64,000 nucleotides of DNA from Segetibacter sp. (GTDB lineage Bacteria > Bacteroidota > Bacteroidia > Chitinophagales > Chitinophagaceae): positions 1-64,000 of the forward strand of contig JAQBNO010000154.1 of NCBI GenBank assembly GCA_028288485.1, written 5' to 3'. The notes under the pieces are model-generated. The model saw only the letters and a list, made by a program, of their open reading frames with translations. It had not been told where the DNA came from and did no database searches. Positions 19,203 through 28,796 of this stretch are shown piece by piece. How positions within the stretch are numbered: position 1 is the stretch's first letter; the number at the start of each line of letters is the position of its first letter. The position numbers and the translations under genes are program-made.

Positions 19203-20375
19203 CTACAACACCTGCACAATCAAAAACTTCAGGTAATTGGTATTTTCAATTCCCCAGATAATGGGGTGGTCGCTCGACTGTGTTTTAAAAGTTACCTGCC
19301 TTAATTTTCTTTTTGCGTCTTTCGCAGCCATATGTATCGTGTCAATAAAAAGCTCGGGCGATACGAGGTTGGTACAACTGCTCGTAACTAAAAACCCACC
19401 TGGTCTTAGCAGTTTCATTCCACGGAGGTTGATTTCTTTATAGCCTGTTACCGCTTTTTGAATATTCTCCCTGCTTTTGGTAAAAGCCGGTGGATCAAGC
19501 ATTACAACGTCGTATTGCCTGCCAGCTTTATCCCATTTTTTTAGCACATCAAATGCATTTACTGCCTCGAAAGTGCAGGTATCCGACAAGGAGTTCAATT
19601 CGGCGTTTTTTGTTGCCTGTGCTACTGCATTTTCCGAGATGTCTAAACCAAGAACACTTTTTGCCCCGTAAGATGCAGCATGAATTTCAAAAGTTCCGGT
19701 ATAGGTAAATACTCCTAACACATCCGCGTCTTTTACGATATGTTTAATTGCACGCCGGTTGTCCTGCTGGTCTAAAAAATAACCGGTTTTTTGCCCGTTC
19801 TCGATATCAACGTAAAAACGAAGGCCGTTTTCATTAATGATGATAGTAGTATCCTGAGGCTCAGTTAACCAGCCTTTTTTCTGTTCAAGTCCTTCTAATT
19901 CTCTTACAGGAACATCGTTGCGCTCGTAAATGCCTTTCGGGTTAAAAATGGTGCGAATGGCATTTACAATAGCTGTTTTCCAGACTTCAATACCGTAGGA
20001 AAGCGTTTGAATTACAAAGTAATCATTGAATTTGTCGATGATAAGTGCAGGTAAAAAATCTGCTTCTCCAAAAATTAAACGGCAATTCTCGGTATAGCCG
20101 ATTTTTTGCCTGTAATTCCACGCCGCTTTTATTTTGTTGAAAAAGAACAGCTCATCAATTACTTCATTTTTATCACGCGTTAAAAGTCTCACCATTATTT
20201 GAGACTTAGGATTTATATAGCCCTTTCCAATAAATTTCTGATCGTGCGTGTATACTTCAACTATATCTCCTGCCTGTACTTCCCCGTTAATTTTGTCAAT
20301 TTCATTTCCAAAGATCCACGGGTGGCCATTTGCCACTCTTTGACTGATTTTCCTGTTTAAATACGCCTTTGTCAT
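19203..20375 (-). CDS. class I SAM-dependent rRNA methyltransferase (RlmI-like, PUA domain)
   Basis: GHPWIFGNEI...QAGDIVEVYTHDQKFIGKGYINPKSQIMVRLL, NGQKTGYFLDQQDNRR, DVVMLDPPAFTKSR; start at MTKAYLNRK (20375). Confidence 0.92.
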   Translation of the reverse strand: MTKAYLNRKISQRVANGHPWIFGNEIDKINGEVQAGDIVEVYTHDQKFIGKGYINPKSQIMVRLLTRDKNEVIDELFFFNKIKAAWNYRQKIGYTENCRLIFGEADFLPALIIDKFNDYFVIQTLSYGIEVWKTAIVNAIRTIFNPKGIYERNDVPVRELEGLEQKKGWLTEPQDTTIIINENGLRFYVDIENGQKTGYFLDQQDNRRAIKHIVKDADVLGVFTYTGTFEIHAASYGAKSVLGLDISENAVAQATKNAELNSLSDTCTFEAVNAFDVLKKWDKAGRQYDVVMLDPPAFTKSRENIQKAVTGYKEINLRGMKLLRPGGFLVTSSCTNLVSPELFIDTIHMAAKDAKRKLRQVTFKTQSSDHPIIWGIENTNYLKFLIVQVL

Positions 20376-20379
20376 TTTG

Positions 20380-20475
20380 CAAAGATAATTTCTACAGATT
20401 GTCTTTCTGCGCATTTAAAAAATGTCAATTTGACTTTAAAAGCTTCTTTGGCAAAATGTTTGACTTGTACCTTTG
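20380..20475. promoter_or_regulatory. divergent promoter region: TATCTTTG (-) for the methyltransferase and TTTG-N17-TACCTTTG (+) for grpE
   Basis: Minus strand ttatctttgcaaaATG; plus strand tttggcaaaatgtttgacttgtacctttg. Confidence 0.55.
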
Positions 20476-20489
20476 CGAAAAAGTAAAAT

Positions 20490-21053
20490 ATGGAAGAGAA
20501 AGAAATACCGCTAGCCGAAGATCAAACAATGGAAGGCGTTGATATAAATTCTGATGATAGCATTCCCGGAACTTCACATCTTAATGATACACTTGCCGAC
20601 GAAAGTGAAGTAGAGAAATTAAAGGAGGATTTAAAGGAGCAAAAGGATAAATACCTGCGCCTGTTTGCCGAATTCGACAATTTTAAAAGGCGCACCGCGA
20701 AAGAGCGAATTGAACTTTCACAAACTGCCGGAAAAGAAGTTGTTACTTCTATGCTTGATGTTTTGGACGATTGTGATCGTGCTGAAAAGCAAATTCAATC
20801 AACCACCGACCTGAATCAAATCAAAGAAGGTGTTCAGTTGGTCTTTAATAAGTTGAGAACAACATTGCAAAGCAAAGGTTTAAAAGCAATGGAAAGTATA
20901 GGTAGTGAATTTGACGTGGAGAAACATGAAGCAATTACCGAAATTCCCGCTCCTACGCCTGACTTAAAAGGCAAAGTAGTCGACGAGGTTACAAAGGGTT
21001 ACTATTTAAACGATAAGCTCATCCGGTTTGCGAAAGTGGTAGTAGGTAAATGA
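20490..21053 (+). CDS. grpE: nucleotide exchange factor GrpE
   Basis: DKYLRLFAEFDNFKRRTAKER, EGVQLVFNKLRTTLQSKGLKAMES, NDKLIRFAKVVVGK; upstream of dnaJ. Confidence 0.95.
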   Translation: MEEKEIPLAEDQTMEGVDINSDDSIPGTSHLNDTLADESEVEKLKEDLKEQKDKYLRLFAEFDNFKRRTAKERIELSQTAGKEVVTSMLDVLDDCDRAEKQIQSTTDLNQIKEGVQLVFNKLRTTLQSKGLKAMESIGSEFDVEKHEAITEIPAPTPDLKGKVVDEVTKGYYLNDKLIRFAKVVVGK

Positions 21054-21117
21054 AGGAATTGGAAGAATAAGAAATAGGACTGTTTTTTGAGGCGGGCTGA
21101 TTTACTACTATTAATCT

Positions 21118-21200
21118 TCCGTTGCCACGCTCGGTTCACAGGCAGTTTTTCATAGCAGCGTGGCAGTTTATCCTGGGCCTGTCGAAGGGTCGCGCTCTTT
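21118..21200 (+). repeat. composite interspersed repeat (long form)
   Basis: ccgttgccacgctcggttcacaggc...agcagcgtggcagttta...cctgtcgaagggtcgcgctc; homologous to 40648 and 58595 copies. Confidence 0.65.
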
Positions 21201-21343
21201 TGCTTTCTATTTCATTATTCAGCAGAGTGCAGTAGCGAAACGAGCGACTGATTAAGATAAAGTATAATAAACAAATGATATTTTACGTTGGAGTTGGATT
21301 GTAAAATAAGTTTCTAAAACTTCCCTTTGGGGATGGATTATAT

Positions 21344-22507
21344 ATGTCAACAAAAAGAGATTATTACGAGGTGTTAGGAGTAAGCAAATCTGCTGCTGCC
21401 GACGAGATAAAAAAAGCTTACCGTAAGGTGGCCATGCAATTTCATCCCGATCGTAACCCTGGGGATAAGGAAGCTGAAGAAAAGTTTAAAGAAGCTGCTG
21501 AAGCCTACGAAGTTTTGAGTGATGCTGATAAAAAAGCGAAATACGACAGGTACGGTCACCAGGCTTTTGGGCCGGGTACTGGCGGCTTTGGCGGTGGCAA
21601 TGGTAATATGGAAGATATTTTCAGCCAGTTTGGAGACATTTTCGGCGAGGATATCTTTGGTAACATTTTTGGCGGTGGCGGAAGAAGTCGTAGTGGTGGA
21701 AGAAGATCAACCGGTCAGCGTGGAAGTAATCTTCGGGTAAAGCTCAAACTGAACTTTGAAGAAATTGCAAAGGGAGTTACGAAAAACATAAAAGTAAAAA
21801 AATATGTAAGCTGTAACACCTGTAGTGGTAGCGGTGCGAAGGATAAAGGTAGTATGCAAACCTGCTCTAACTGTAATGGTAGCGGACAGGTGAGAAAAGT
21901 GCAGAACACTTTCCTGGGTCAAATGCAAACTGTTACAACCTGTTCTGTTTGTAACGGTGAAGGAACTACAATAACCGCAAAATGTCATACATGTAAAGGT
22001 GAAGGCCGGGTATATGGTGAGGAGATGGTAAGCCTTGATATTCCTGCAGGTGTTCAGGAAGGCATGCAGCTCAGTCTGAGTGGCAAAGGAAATGCAGGCG
22101 AAAGAGGTGGCGCCAATGGCGACCTGATTATTCTGATTGAAGAAGAAGCACATCCTGCATTACATAGAGACGGGTTAAATGTAGCTTTTGAGTTGTTTAT
22201 TACTTTTCCCGATGCTGTTTTTGGTACCAACGTAGAAGTACCGACGATTGATGGAAAGGCGAAAATTAAAATTCCTGCAGGCACACAGAGCGGAAAGATT
22301 TTCCGGCTAAAAGGCAAAGGTTTCCCCGAAGTAAACGGTTATTCTAAAGGCGACCAACTCATTCACGTAAATGTTTGGACCCCTCAAGGCGTAAGCAGCG
22401 AAGAAAAGGCTATGCTCGAAAGAATGAACGAAAGCAACAACTTTAAACCACATCCCGATAAAAATGAAAAGAGTTTTTTTGAGAAGATAAAAGAAGCTTT
22501 TAGTTAA
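21344..22507 (+). CDS. dnaJ: molecular chaperone DnaJ
   Basis: [38 protein letters not shown] region, four CxxCxGxG zinc motifs. Confidence 0.97.
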   Translation: MSTKRDYYEVLGVSKSAAADEIKKAYRKVAMQFHPDRNPGDKEAEEKFKEAAEAYEVLSDADKKAKYDRYGHQAFGPGTGGFGGGNGNMEDIFSQFGDIFGEDIFGNIFGGGGRSRSGGRRSTGQRGSNLRVKLKLNFEEIAKGVTKNIKVKKYVSCNTCSGSGAKDKGSMQTCSNCNGSGQVRKVQNTFLGQMQTVTTCSVCNGEGTTITAKCHTCKGEGRVYGEEMVSLDIPAGVQEGMQLSLSGKGNAGERGGANGDLIILIEEEAHPALHRDGLNVAFELFITFPDAVFGTNVEVPTIDGKAKIKIPAGTQSGKIFRLKGKGFPEVNGYSKGDQLIHVNVWTPQGVSSEEKAMLERMNESNNFKPHPDKNEKSFFEKIKEAFS

Positions 22508-22550
22508 GTTGACGGATGACTGTTGACCGATGTGAGGACGATATTTATAA

Positions 22551-22590
22551 AGCGCCCGATGCAATTTTTGTATTGGGCGTTTTTGTTTTG
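22551..22590 (+). terminator. Rho-independent terminator after dnaJ
   Basis: cgcccgatgcaa-ttt-ttgtattgggcg-tttttgtttt. Confidence 0.7.
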
Positions 22591-22619
22591 CGGAAAGCCG
22601 GAGATGTTTTATTTAAAAC

Positions 22620-22874
22620 AGCAATTACTTAAGTTCGATGAAAGCAATAATAGCAATTAAAAAGCTAACGATTGCTATATTAAATGATGCTTGTACGGAT
22701 AATAGCTTTTGGTACCTCGCTTCTCGTTTGTTCAATTCTAAGTTCTGCACTATCAGTTCCGTCTTTTACAAATTCTTTTGTTGCTTGTTTATTACTCTCT
22801 TCCTTCATACTTCGAAATGGTAATAATTTTCGATGAAATCTTTCTTTTGACACTTGACGTTTGACGTTTGACAA
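22620..22874 (-). pseudogene. frameshifted remnant of a small coiled-coil + TM protein (DUF1640-like)
   Basis: ATKEFVKDGTDSAELRIEQTRSEVPKAII in one frame; VQASFNIAIVSFLIAIIAFIELK* TM tail in a different frame. Confidence 0.45.
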
Positions 22875-22912
22875 AACTCAAGTAACATTGCATCTTATTC
22901 AAAACTGCTCTT

Positions 22913-23509
22913 ATGAAAATTATTATCGTAGGTGCTTCAGGCACAATAGGCAGAAAAGTTACAGCGGCGCTGGAAGGTCAACATGAATTAATTAAGGTTG
23001 GAAGCAAAAGCGGTGATATACAGATTGATATGACCTCACCTGCTTCAATAGAAGAAATGTTTAAGAAGGTTGGTTCGTTTGATGCTGTAATAAGTGCAGC
23101 GGGGAGCGGGCATTGGGGACCATTGGAAGGGATAAATGATGAAGCTTTCCGCAAGGGACTTAATTATAAATTGATGGGACAGGTTAATCTTGTATTGATA
23201 GGCCAGCATTTAATAAATCCAGGGGGCTCCTTCACACTTACTTCCGGTATATTATCTGAAGATCCAGTTGTTGGTGGTGCCGCAGTTTCTGCCGTAAATG
23301 CCGCGATTAATTCGTTTGCCCTTGCAGCCGCCATTGAGTTAAAAAATGATGTCCGGATTAATGCAGTCAGTCCTGGAGTTGTTGAAGATTCTCCTGAAAT
23401 TTTTCCTGCATTTCCTGGTCATATTCCTGTTACTATGGAGAAGGTGGTGGCTGCTTATTTAAAAAGCGTATTGGGGAGTATGACGGGACAGGTAATAAAG
23501 GCTTTTTAG
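22913..23509 (+). CDS. short-chain dehydrogenase
   Basis: IIIVGASGTIGRKVTAAL, AVISAAGSGHWGPLE, compact ~200-aa SDR. Confidence 0.88.
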   Translation: MKIIIVGASGTIGRKVTAALEGQHELIKVGSKSGDIQIDMTSPASIEEMFKKVGSFDAVISAAGSGHWGPLEGINDEAFRKGLNYKLMGQVNLVLIGQHLINPGGSFTLTSGILSEDPVVGGAAVSAVNAAINSFALAAAIELKNDVRINAVSPGVVEDSPEIFPAFPGHIPVTMEKVVAAYLKSVLGSMTGQVIKAF

Positions 23510-23722
23510 AAGTTACGGCGGGAAAAATTGACGGTGACCGCTGTTCTTAACCCAAGCTGGAGCAGTGATTACAGAACATAAATTTTCAAAATTGGGCCTG
23601 CGTGTATTCTCTGCACGGGGACGATAATGATTAGAGATACTGTTAGTGACCGGGCGGTTTTGTTAACTAAACTCCATCGCTTCAGTATTGCTGGGTGACG
23701 TAGACTCCAAATTCACTTTGCC

Positions 23723-25483
23723 CTAGTCTATTTTCCTTTTCTTCGTATAAACCTTCTTTCCCTTGCTTATAAGCTCAATAAATTCCTTGTGTAAAAGGTT
23801 TTTGGGATTGGCTGAAGCGGAAGCGAGGCTATTCAATTGATCCCAGGTAAACTCTTTAGAATAGGGAGATTGTTTCAAAAGAGTGCCGAACATTATTATA
23901 GCAGAAGCAAACCGCAAAGCTGAATCACACTTATTTAACGGGAGAAGGTTTTGTTTTGACTCGTACACCTCCTTCACAGTATCAACATTATCAGCCAATT
24001 TATAAGATAACTGCACGCTGGCGATGTTTTGCTCACTACTGCTTGCTGAAGGTGAAATACTATTTTCTAATGGAGTTATTTCAAAGGCTGCCAACAGCGA
24101 ATGGCCGCTTCCCACTTCGCCACCTTCTAATTCTGTATTCTTATCGCCAATTGCAGTTTTTTTATTGTCGAAGCCAATTAGCCTGTACTCTTTAACCAGG
24201 TCAGCATTAAATCTTACATTGAGAAAGACATTACTAGCAATGGTGTACAGCGTTTGGGCAAATTCTTCAACCAGTACTTTTTCTGCTTCTTTCTCATTAT
24301 CAAGATAAGCAAAGTTGCCCTTGCCTTTTTTAGCCAGTGTTTCCAATTTACTATCCTTATAATTACCTACTCCAACACCCAGGCAAGTAAGGTAAATTCC
24401 TGTTTTGCTTTCTCTTGTAATTATTTCTTCCAGTTCTTTTTCACTCGATTGACCAACATTAAAATCTCCATCGGTTGCCAGGATTACGCGGTTATTACCA
24501 TTAACTATGAAATTACCACGGGCAACTGAATATGCTGTTTTAATAGCAGAAGCACCCGGTGTTGCTCCGTCGGGAAATAGCCCTTCAATTGACTCAATTA
24601 TTTTTTGTTTTCTATCACCGGAGGTTGGTTGAAGCAATATTTTTACCTGGTCGCCATAAGTTACGATAGAAACAAAATCTTTACTTCTTAAATTTTCTAC
24701 CAATAACTTAAACGCACTTTTTAGCAATGGCAGCCGGTTGGGAGTATCCATGCTTCCCGATACGTCTATTAAAAAAACAAGGTTGGCCGGGGGTGTTTTG
24801 TCGAGGTTGATCTTCCTTGCCTGCAGGTTAATAAACAATAGCTGGTTTTTTGGGTTCCAGGCGCACGGGGTGATATTCGAATTGAACACAAAAGTTTTCT
24901 GCTGATTGCTTTCCGGTTTTATTTTAAAGTTGAAGTAATTGAGCATTTCCTCTATTCTTACTGCATCAGGTGGCGGTTTCTCCTTTAAATTCAAAAATCT
25001 TCTTATGTTACTGTAGCTGGCTTTATCAATGTGAAGTGCAAACCCTGTTTCCGGGTTATCTTTTGCGTTTACAATAGGATTTTCTAAAGTGGAAGAATAA
25101 GTTTCGCCATCGTCGCGGGTTGGCTCGGTATGGTTGAAATGGAGATTTTTAGTGAAGGAGGAAAGATAGACAGTTGTTGACGCAGCCTTACGGTTAGTCA
25201 TTTTAAGGGTGAAAGATCCGACATGTTTGGTAACGACTGCTGTTTTCAGGGTGTCGTAGCCTTCAAGAGAAAATGTTATGGTGTCTACCTTTAAATTCGT
25301 TGGTATTCCGAATGCACCTGAAGCACCCGTATAGTAGGGATAGGTACCTTTAGAAAACAAGGCTATCCTTGCTCCTTGTAAGCCCTGTCCTTTTTCATCT
25401 TTTAGTTCGCCACGCAAATAATATTGAGAAAAGGACAGTTTATATAGGAGTAGCAGAACAAGCGTTACAGAAAATTGCCTCAC
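23723..25483 (-). CDS. vWA domain-containing protein (YfbK-like, with carboxypeptidase-regulatory-like N-terminus)
   Basis: VFLIDVSGSMDTPNRLPLLKSAFKLLVENL (MIDAS), DNPETGFALHIDKASYSNIRRFLN, C-terminal DUF3520-like region. Confidence 0.9.
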   Translation of the reverse strand: MRQFSVTLVLLLLYKLSFSQYYLRGELKDEKGQGLQGARIALFSKGTYPYYTGASGAFGIPTNLKVDTITFSLEGYDTLKTAVVTKHVGSFTLKMTNRKAASTTVYLSSFTKNLHFNHTEPTRDDGETYSSTLENPIVNAKDNPETGFALHIDKASYSNIRRFLNLKEKPPPDAVRIEEMLNYFNFKIKPESNQQKTFVFNSNITPCAWNPKNQLLFINLQARKINLDKTPPANLVFLIDVSGSMDTPNRLPLLKSAFKLLVENLRSKDFVSIVTYGDQVKILLQPTSGDRKQKIIESIEGLFPDGATPGASAIKTAYSVARGNFIVNGNNRVILATDGDFNVGQSSEKELEEIITRESKTGIYLTCLGVGVGNYKDSKLETLAKKGKGNFAYLDNEKEAEKVLVEEFAQTLYTIASNVFLNVRFNADLVKEYRLIGFDNKKTAIGDKNTELEGGEVGSGHSLLAAFEITPLENSISPSASSSEQNIASVQLSYKLADNVDTVKEVYESKQNLLPLNKCDSALRFASAIIMFGTLLKQSPYSKEFTWDQLNSLASASANPKNLLHKEFIELISKGKKVYTKKRKID

Positions 25484-25548
25484 AATACTTGTGTTTGTTA
25501 TATCTAACTGTAAGACAAGAAAATTATTATGAAAGTCTTACAAAATAT

Positions 25549-26091
25549 TTAATCTTCTTTAAGCTGGTACAATTGCGGAAGATTTCTTCCTAAGCCATTG
25601 TAGTCTAATCCGTAACCCAAAACGAATTTGTCAGGGATGGTAAAACAGGTATAATCAATTTTTACAGGAAAAACAGTTGCGTCAGGTTTGTGCAGAAAAA
25701 CAGCTATTTTTAAAGAAGATGGTTGTTGGTTATAAACCTGTGGTAAAAATTGATTAATTGTTTTCCCGGTATCAATGATGTCTTCAAGAATAATAATGTC
25801 GCGTCCGTGAATGTCGGTGTCTAACCCGATCGCCGTAATAACCTGTCCTGAGCTTTTTGTGCCTTTATAAGATGCCAGCTTTATAAAACAAATTTCTGCC
25901 TCTATTTTCAAATACTTGAATAAATCGGCGGAGAATATAAACGACCCGTTCAAAATTGAAATGAACAACGGTCTTTTACCTTCATAATCTACGTTTATTT
26001 TTTCTGCCAGTTCTTTTACCTTTTCAACAATTTCATTAGAAGATAAGTAAGGTATAAAGCATTTGTCATGAACGGTAATAGTATCGGACAT
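25549..26091 (-). CDS. hpt: hypoxanthine phosphoribosyltransferase
   Basis: ILNGSFIFSADLFKYL, GRDIIILEDIIDTGKTI (PRPP motif), DKFVLGYGLDYNGLGRNLPQLY; likely start MSDTITVHDK. Confidence 0.93.
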   Translation of the reverse strand: MSDTITVHDKCFIPYLSSNEIVEKVKELAEKINVDYEGKRPLFISILNGSFIFSADLFKYLKIEAEICFIKLASYKGTKSSGQVITAIGLDTDIHGRDIIILEDIIDTGKTINQFLPQVYNQQPSSLKIAVFLHKPDATVFPVKIDYTCFTIPDKFVLGYGLDYNGLGRNLPQLYQLKED

Positions 26092-26120
26092 TATGTGTTT
26101 TTCGCGCAAGATAACGCTTA

Positions 26121-27197
26121 TTACATACTAGACCCTGTTTTGTAACCCGTTGTAGAAGCTAAACGGGGGCTATTTGGCGCCGGGTACTTAAGGTAAATTT
26201 TTTCTCCGGTTGCCGGTTGCATGTTTTTTCGTAAACCATTAAACTCCATAATTGATGAAAGCTGTATTCCTTCTTTTTGAGCAATATCATGAAGGCTTTC
26301 GTTTTCTTCAACTATATGAACTTCTTTGTTGCATTTTTTTGATTTTTTCTGAAGAAAAATCAACTGGTTGGCACTAAGAATATCAGTTTCGTCGAGGTCG
26401 TTAAATTCCAGCAGCTTCTTAAACGCAACATTATAATTATTAGCAAGTGCAAGTAAAGACGTTCCCGCTTCAGCATATATTACTTTTGCTTCATTTATAT
26501 TAAAAACAGTATTTAAAGGATATCTTTCGCTTGAAGATTTTTTTACTTCTTTCTTGCCAGTTACCGGAACACCTGATAGCTTTTCTTCTACAGCTTCTCT
26601 GTTTGCAAGGTTAGCAAGTTCTTCAATGGGGTGTTGAGTTACAAATAGATCATCCCGCATATTGGTGCGTTGCATTGCAACTAATGTATATTCCTGTAGA
26701 TTATTTTCAACAATCAGTCTGATGAGAGATTGTGCATAAGTAGAACTTGTAGCATATCCAGCTCTTTTTAATCCTTTTGCCCATCCCTCAAAATCAGTTG
26801 GATCGAGCTTAAAAAGAAACGCATACATTGGTCTTGTCCTTAAAAAGTCTGAATGATCTCTATACGAATCTTCTACTGAAGGATATTTTCTGAAGCATTC
26901 ATTCTTCGCGTCGTCATCATGTTTCATCGATTCTCCTGTCCATTCCGATTTGCATTTTATTCCAAAATGATTATTCGCCATGGAAGCTAGATCACTTTGT
27001 CCGCCTGCTGTTTCAAGAATTCCCTGGGCCAACGTTACAGATGCGGGAACACCCGTTCTTAACATTTCAGAAATGGCAAGCTCTTTGTATTCATTAATAT
27101 AAGTACTTATTCTTTGTTGGTAGGATTGCCCGATGGCTGATGATAAAAATACGATAGCAGAAAGCAAGGTTGAAATTAGCTTGGGGAATTTTACCAT
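26121..27197 (-). CDS. glucosaminidase domain protein with LysM repeats
   Basis: SVTLAQGILETAGGQSDLASMANNHFGIKC...MKHDDDAKNECFRKYPSVEDSYRDHSDFL, two LysM-like segments. Confidence 0.9.
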   Translation of the reverse strand: MVKFPKLISTLLSAIVFLSSAIGQSYQQRISTYINEYKELAISEMLRTGVPASVTLAQGILETAGGQSDLASMANNHFGIKCKSEWTGESMKHDDDAKNECFRKYPSVEDSYRDHSDFLRTRPMYAFLFKLDPTDFEGWAKGLKRAGYATSSTYAQSLIRLIVENNLQEYTLVAMQRTNMRDDLFVTQHPIEELANLANREAVEEKLSGVPVTGKKEVKKSSSERYPLNTVFNINEAKVIYAEAGTSLLALANNYNVAFKKLLEFNDLDETDILSANQLIFLQKKSKKCNKEVHIVEENESLHDIAQKEGIQLSSIMEFNGLRKNMQPATGEKIYLKYPAPNSPRLASTTGYKTGSSM

Positions 27198-27844
27198 TAT
27201 TTCTTTTTTATTAAAAGTAATCCGTCTCTAATAGTTAGCATAACCTGCTCAACTCTAGAGTCGTTAGATACATGTTTATTGAATGCGTCTATTGCTATAG
27301 CATTCTTTCCTTTAATCGGCTCGTCTAGTACTTGCCCGTGAAATAATACGTTATCTGCAATGATAACGCCTTTTTCAGATAGCCGCGGCAAAATTAGCTC
27401 ATAATATTCTACATAGCCAACTTTATCCGCGTCAATAAATACCAGGTCCCATTCATACGGCAATGTTGGGATTATCTCTTTTGCATTTCCTACATGTAAA
27501 ATAATCAGATTCTCTTTACCAGCTACTTTAAAATTTTTTAATGCTGTAGCCGCGTCTTCTTCTCTCAACTCAATTGTGTGTAATTCTCCGCCTTTCTTTT
27601 GTAATCCTTCCGCAAGGCATATTGCACTATAGCCAGTAAAGGTGCCTATTTCTAGAACGTATTTTGGATTAATAATATTACTAATAAATGAAAGAAATTT
27701 GCCTTGTATATGGCCGCTGATCATATGCGCCTGCGGATGCTCTTTTACCGTTTCCTCATTTATTTGCTTCAAAACTGAATCTTCCGGGCTTGTAAACTTT
27801 GTAATATAGTTTTCCGCTACCGGGGAAATTACTTCATTCGGCAT
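27197..27844 (-). CDS. O-methyltransferase (class I SAM-dependent)
   Basis: VLEIGTFTGYSAICLAEGL, DLVFIDADKVGYVEYYELILPRLSEKGVIIADNVLFHG. Confidence 0.92.
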   Translation of the reverse strand: MPNEVISPVAENYITKFTSPEDSVLKQINEETVKEHPQAHMISGHIQGKFLSFISNIINPKYVLEIGTFTGYSAICLAEGLQKKGGELHTIELREEDAATALKNFKVAGKENLIILHVGNAKEIIPTLPYEWDLVFIDADKVGYVEYYELILPRLSEKGVIIADNVLFHGQVLDEPIKGKNAIAIDAFNKHVSNDSRVEQVMLTIRDGLLLIKKK

Positions 27845-28104
27845 GTCGTAAAACTAACGATAAATGAAATCAATTAAATACAGCTTGGTTTATATAAAAC
27901 TGTTAATAAAGTAGTGATACTACTTTTAATAGTCGAAATGACAGCAGGAAAGGCTGCAATCAATACACTTTTAAAGTAGCCGTAATTATAAATGATTTTT
28001 TTGGTTACCGGCTTTTGAATGTATCCTGGTGCATCCTACTAATGAGCTCGTTTTTGCTGTCTTGATTTTTATTTTTTTTGATACGGCCTTTTTGTACAAT
28101 AAGA

Positions 28105-28232
28105 ATCATCGTTGCTACGCTCAGTTCAACTTTTAATTCTTCGATAGAACTTAGCTCAGTGTACCCTGAGCTAAACCGAAGGGTGCACTGAGGTTGCCGA
28201 ACGGGTACCCTGAGCTAAGCCGAAGGGTCACA
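28105..28232 (+). repeat. composite interspersed repeat with tandem ACCCTGAGCTAARCCGAAGGGT units
   Basis: catcgttgctacgctcagttcaac followed by gtaccctgagctaaaccgaagggtgcac and gtaccctgagctaagccgaagggtcac. Confidence 0.7.
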
Positions 28233-28353
28233 ATCCTTTCGTCTGCATTGCCAGTGACAACAAAAGAGTAAAGTTGTTGCCTGTTTTTATGGATTGGTAT
28301 TATAATATTCGCTTCTGACGACAGTTATTGCATAAGGGACGTCAGCCGGTTGG

Positions 28354-28458
28354 GTGCCAGGGCGAAGGCATGCCGAAACAGCGAAGCGGTTTCAGAAACA
28401 AAGTTTCGATGGCAAGCCGGAGAGTCCGGGTTGCGATAACGAAGCCACGAGGCTCGAG
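28354..28458. other. array of adjacent short hairpins, possible structured RNA or repeat
   Basis: GAAACagcgaagcgGTTTC; GAAACaaaGTTTC; GCAAgCCGGAgagTCCGGgTTGC; GAAGCCacgaGGCTCG. Confidence 0.5.
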
Positions 28459-28517
28459 CTATCAATGATCGCACTAAAAGTTCATTTTGTATGGTTTGAG
28501 GGCCGCCCCTAAGGTTT

Positions 28518-28540
28518 CTTGCGTCACACACTTGTACCGC
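28518..28540 (+). repeat. interspersed intergenic repeat, core variant
   Basis: cttgcgtcacacacttgtaccgc. Confidence 0.65.
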
Positions 28541-28617
28541 CCCAAACGGTTAAACAAGTTCCAGGTAAGCAGGAACCGGCAAGTTAACTCGTGAAAAAAG
28601 CCGACATAAAAATATAG

Positions 28618-28640
28618 GGTACAAGGGAGTGACACAACCG
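28618..28640 (-). repeat. interspersed intergenic repeat, core variant
   Basis: ggtacaagggagtgacacaaccgg. Confidence 0.65.
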
Positions 28641-28796
28641 GAGCTGAATAAAGAACAGGTGATGGTTACCAAACAATAAAACGGACTTATTGCATAACTC
28701 GGCCGTTTGTTAAATCGCTGCTTATAATATCTAAACCAACCGCTTATTTCGGGGTTGTTAGAGTTAATGATTATTTTTAGCGCTTAAATTTTTAAG

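Noticed and set aside
21707-22153. 148-aa antisense ORF inside dnaJ
   Set aside because: Cys-rich look comes from the DnaJ zinc-finger region read backwards.
28325-28531. 68-aa minus-strand ORF
   Set aside because: Covers the hairpin array and a repeat core (MCDARN is the repeat); better explained as non-coding structure.
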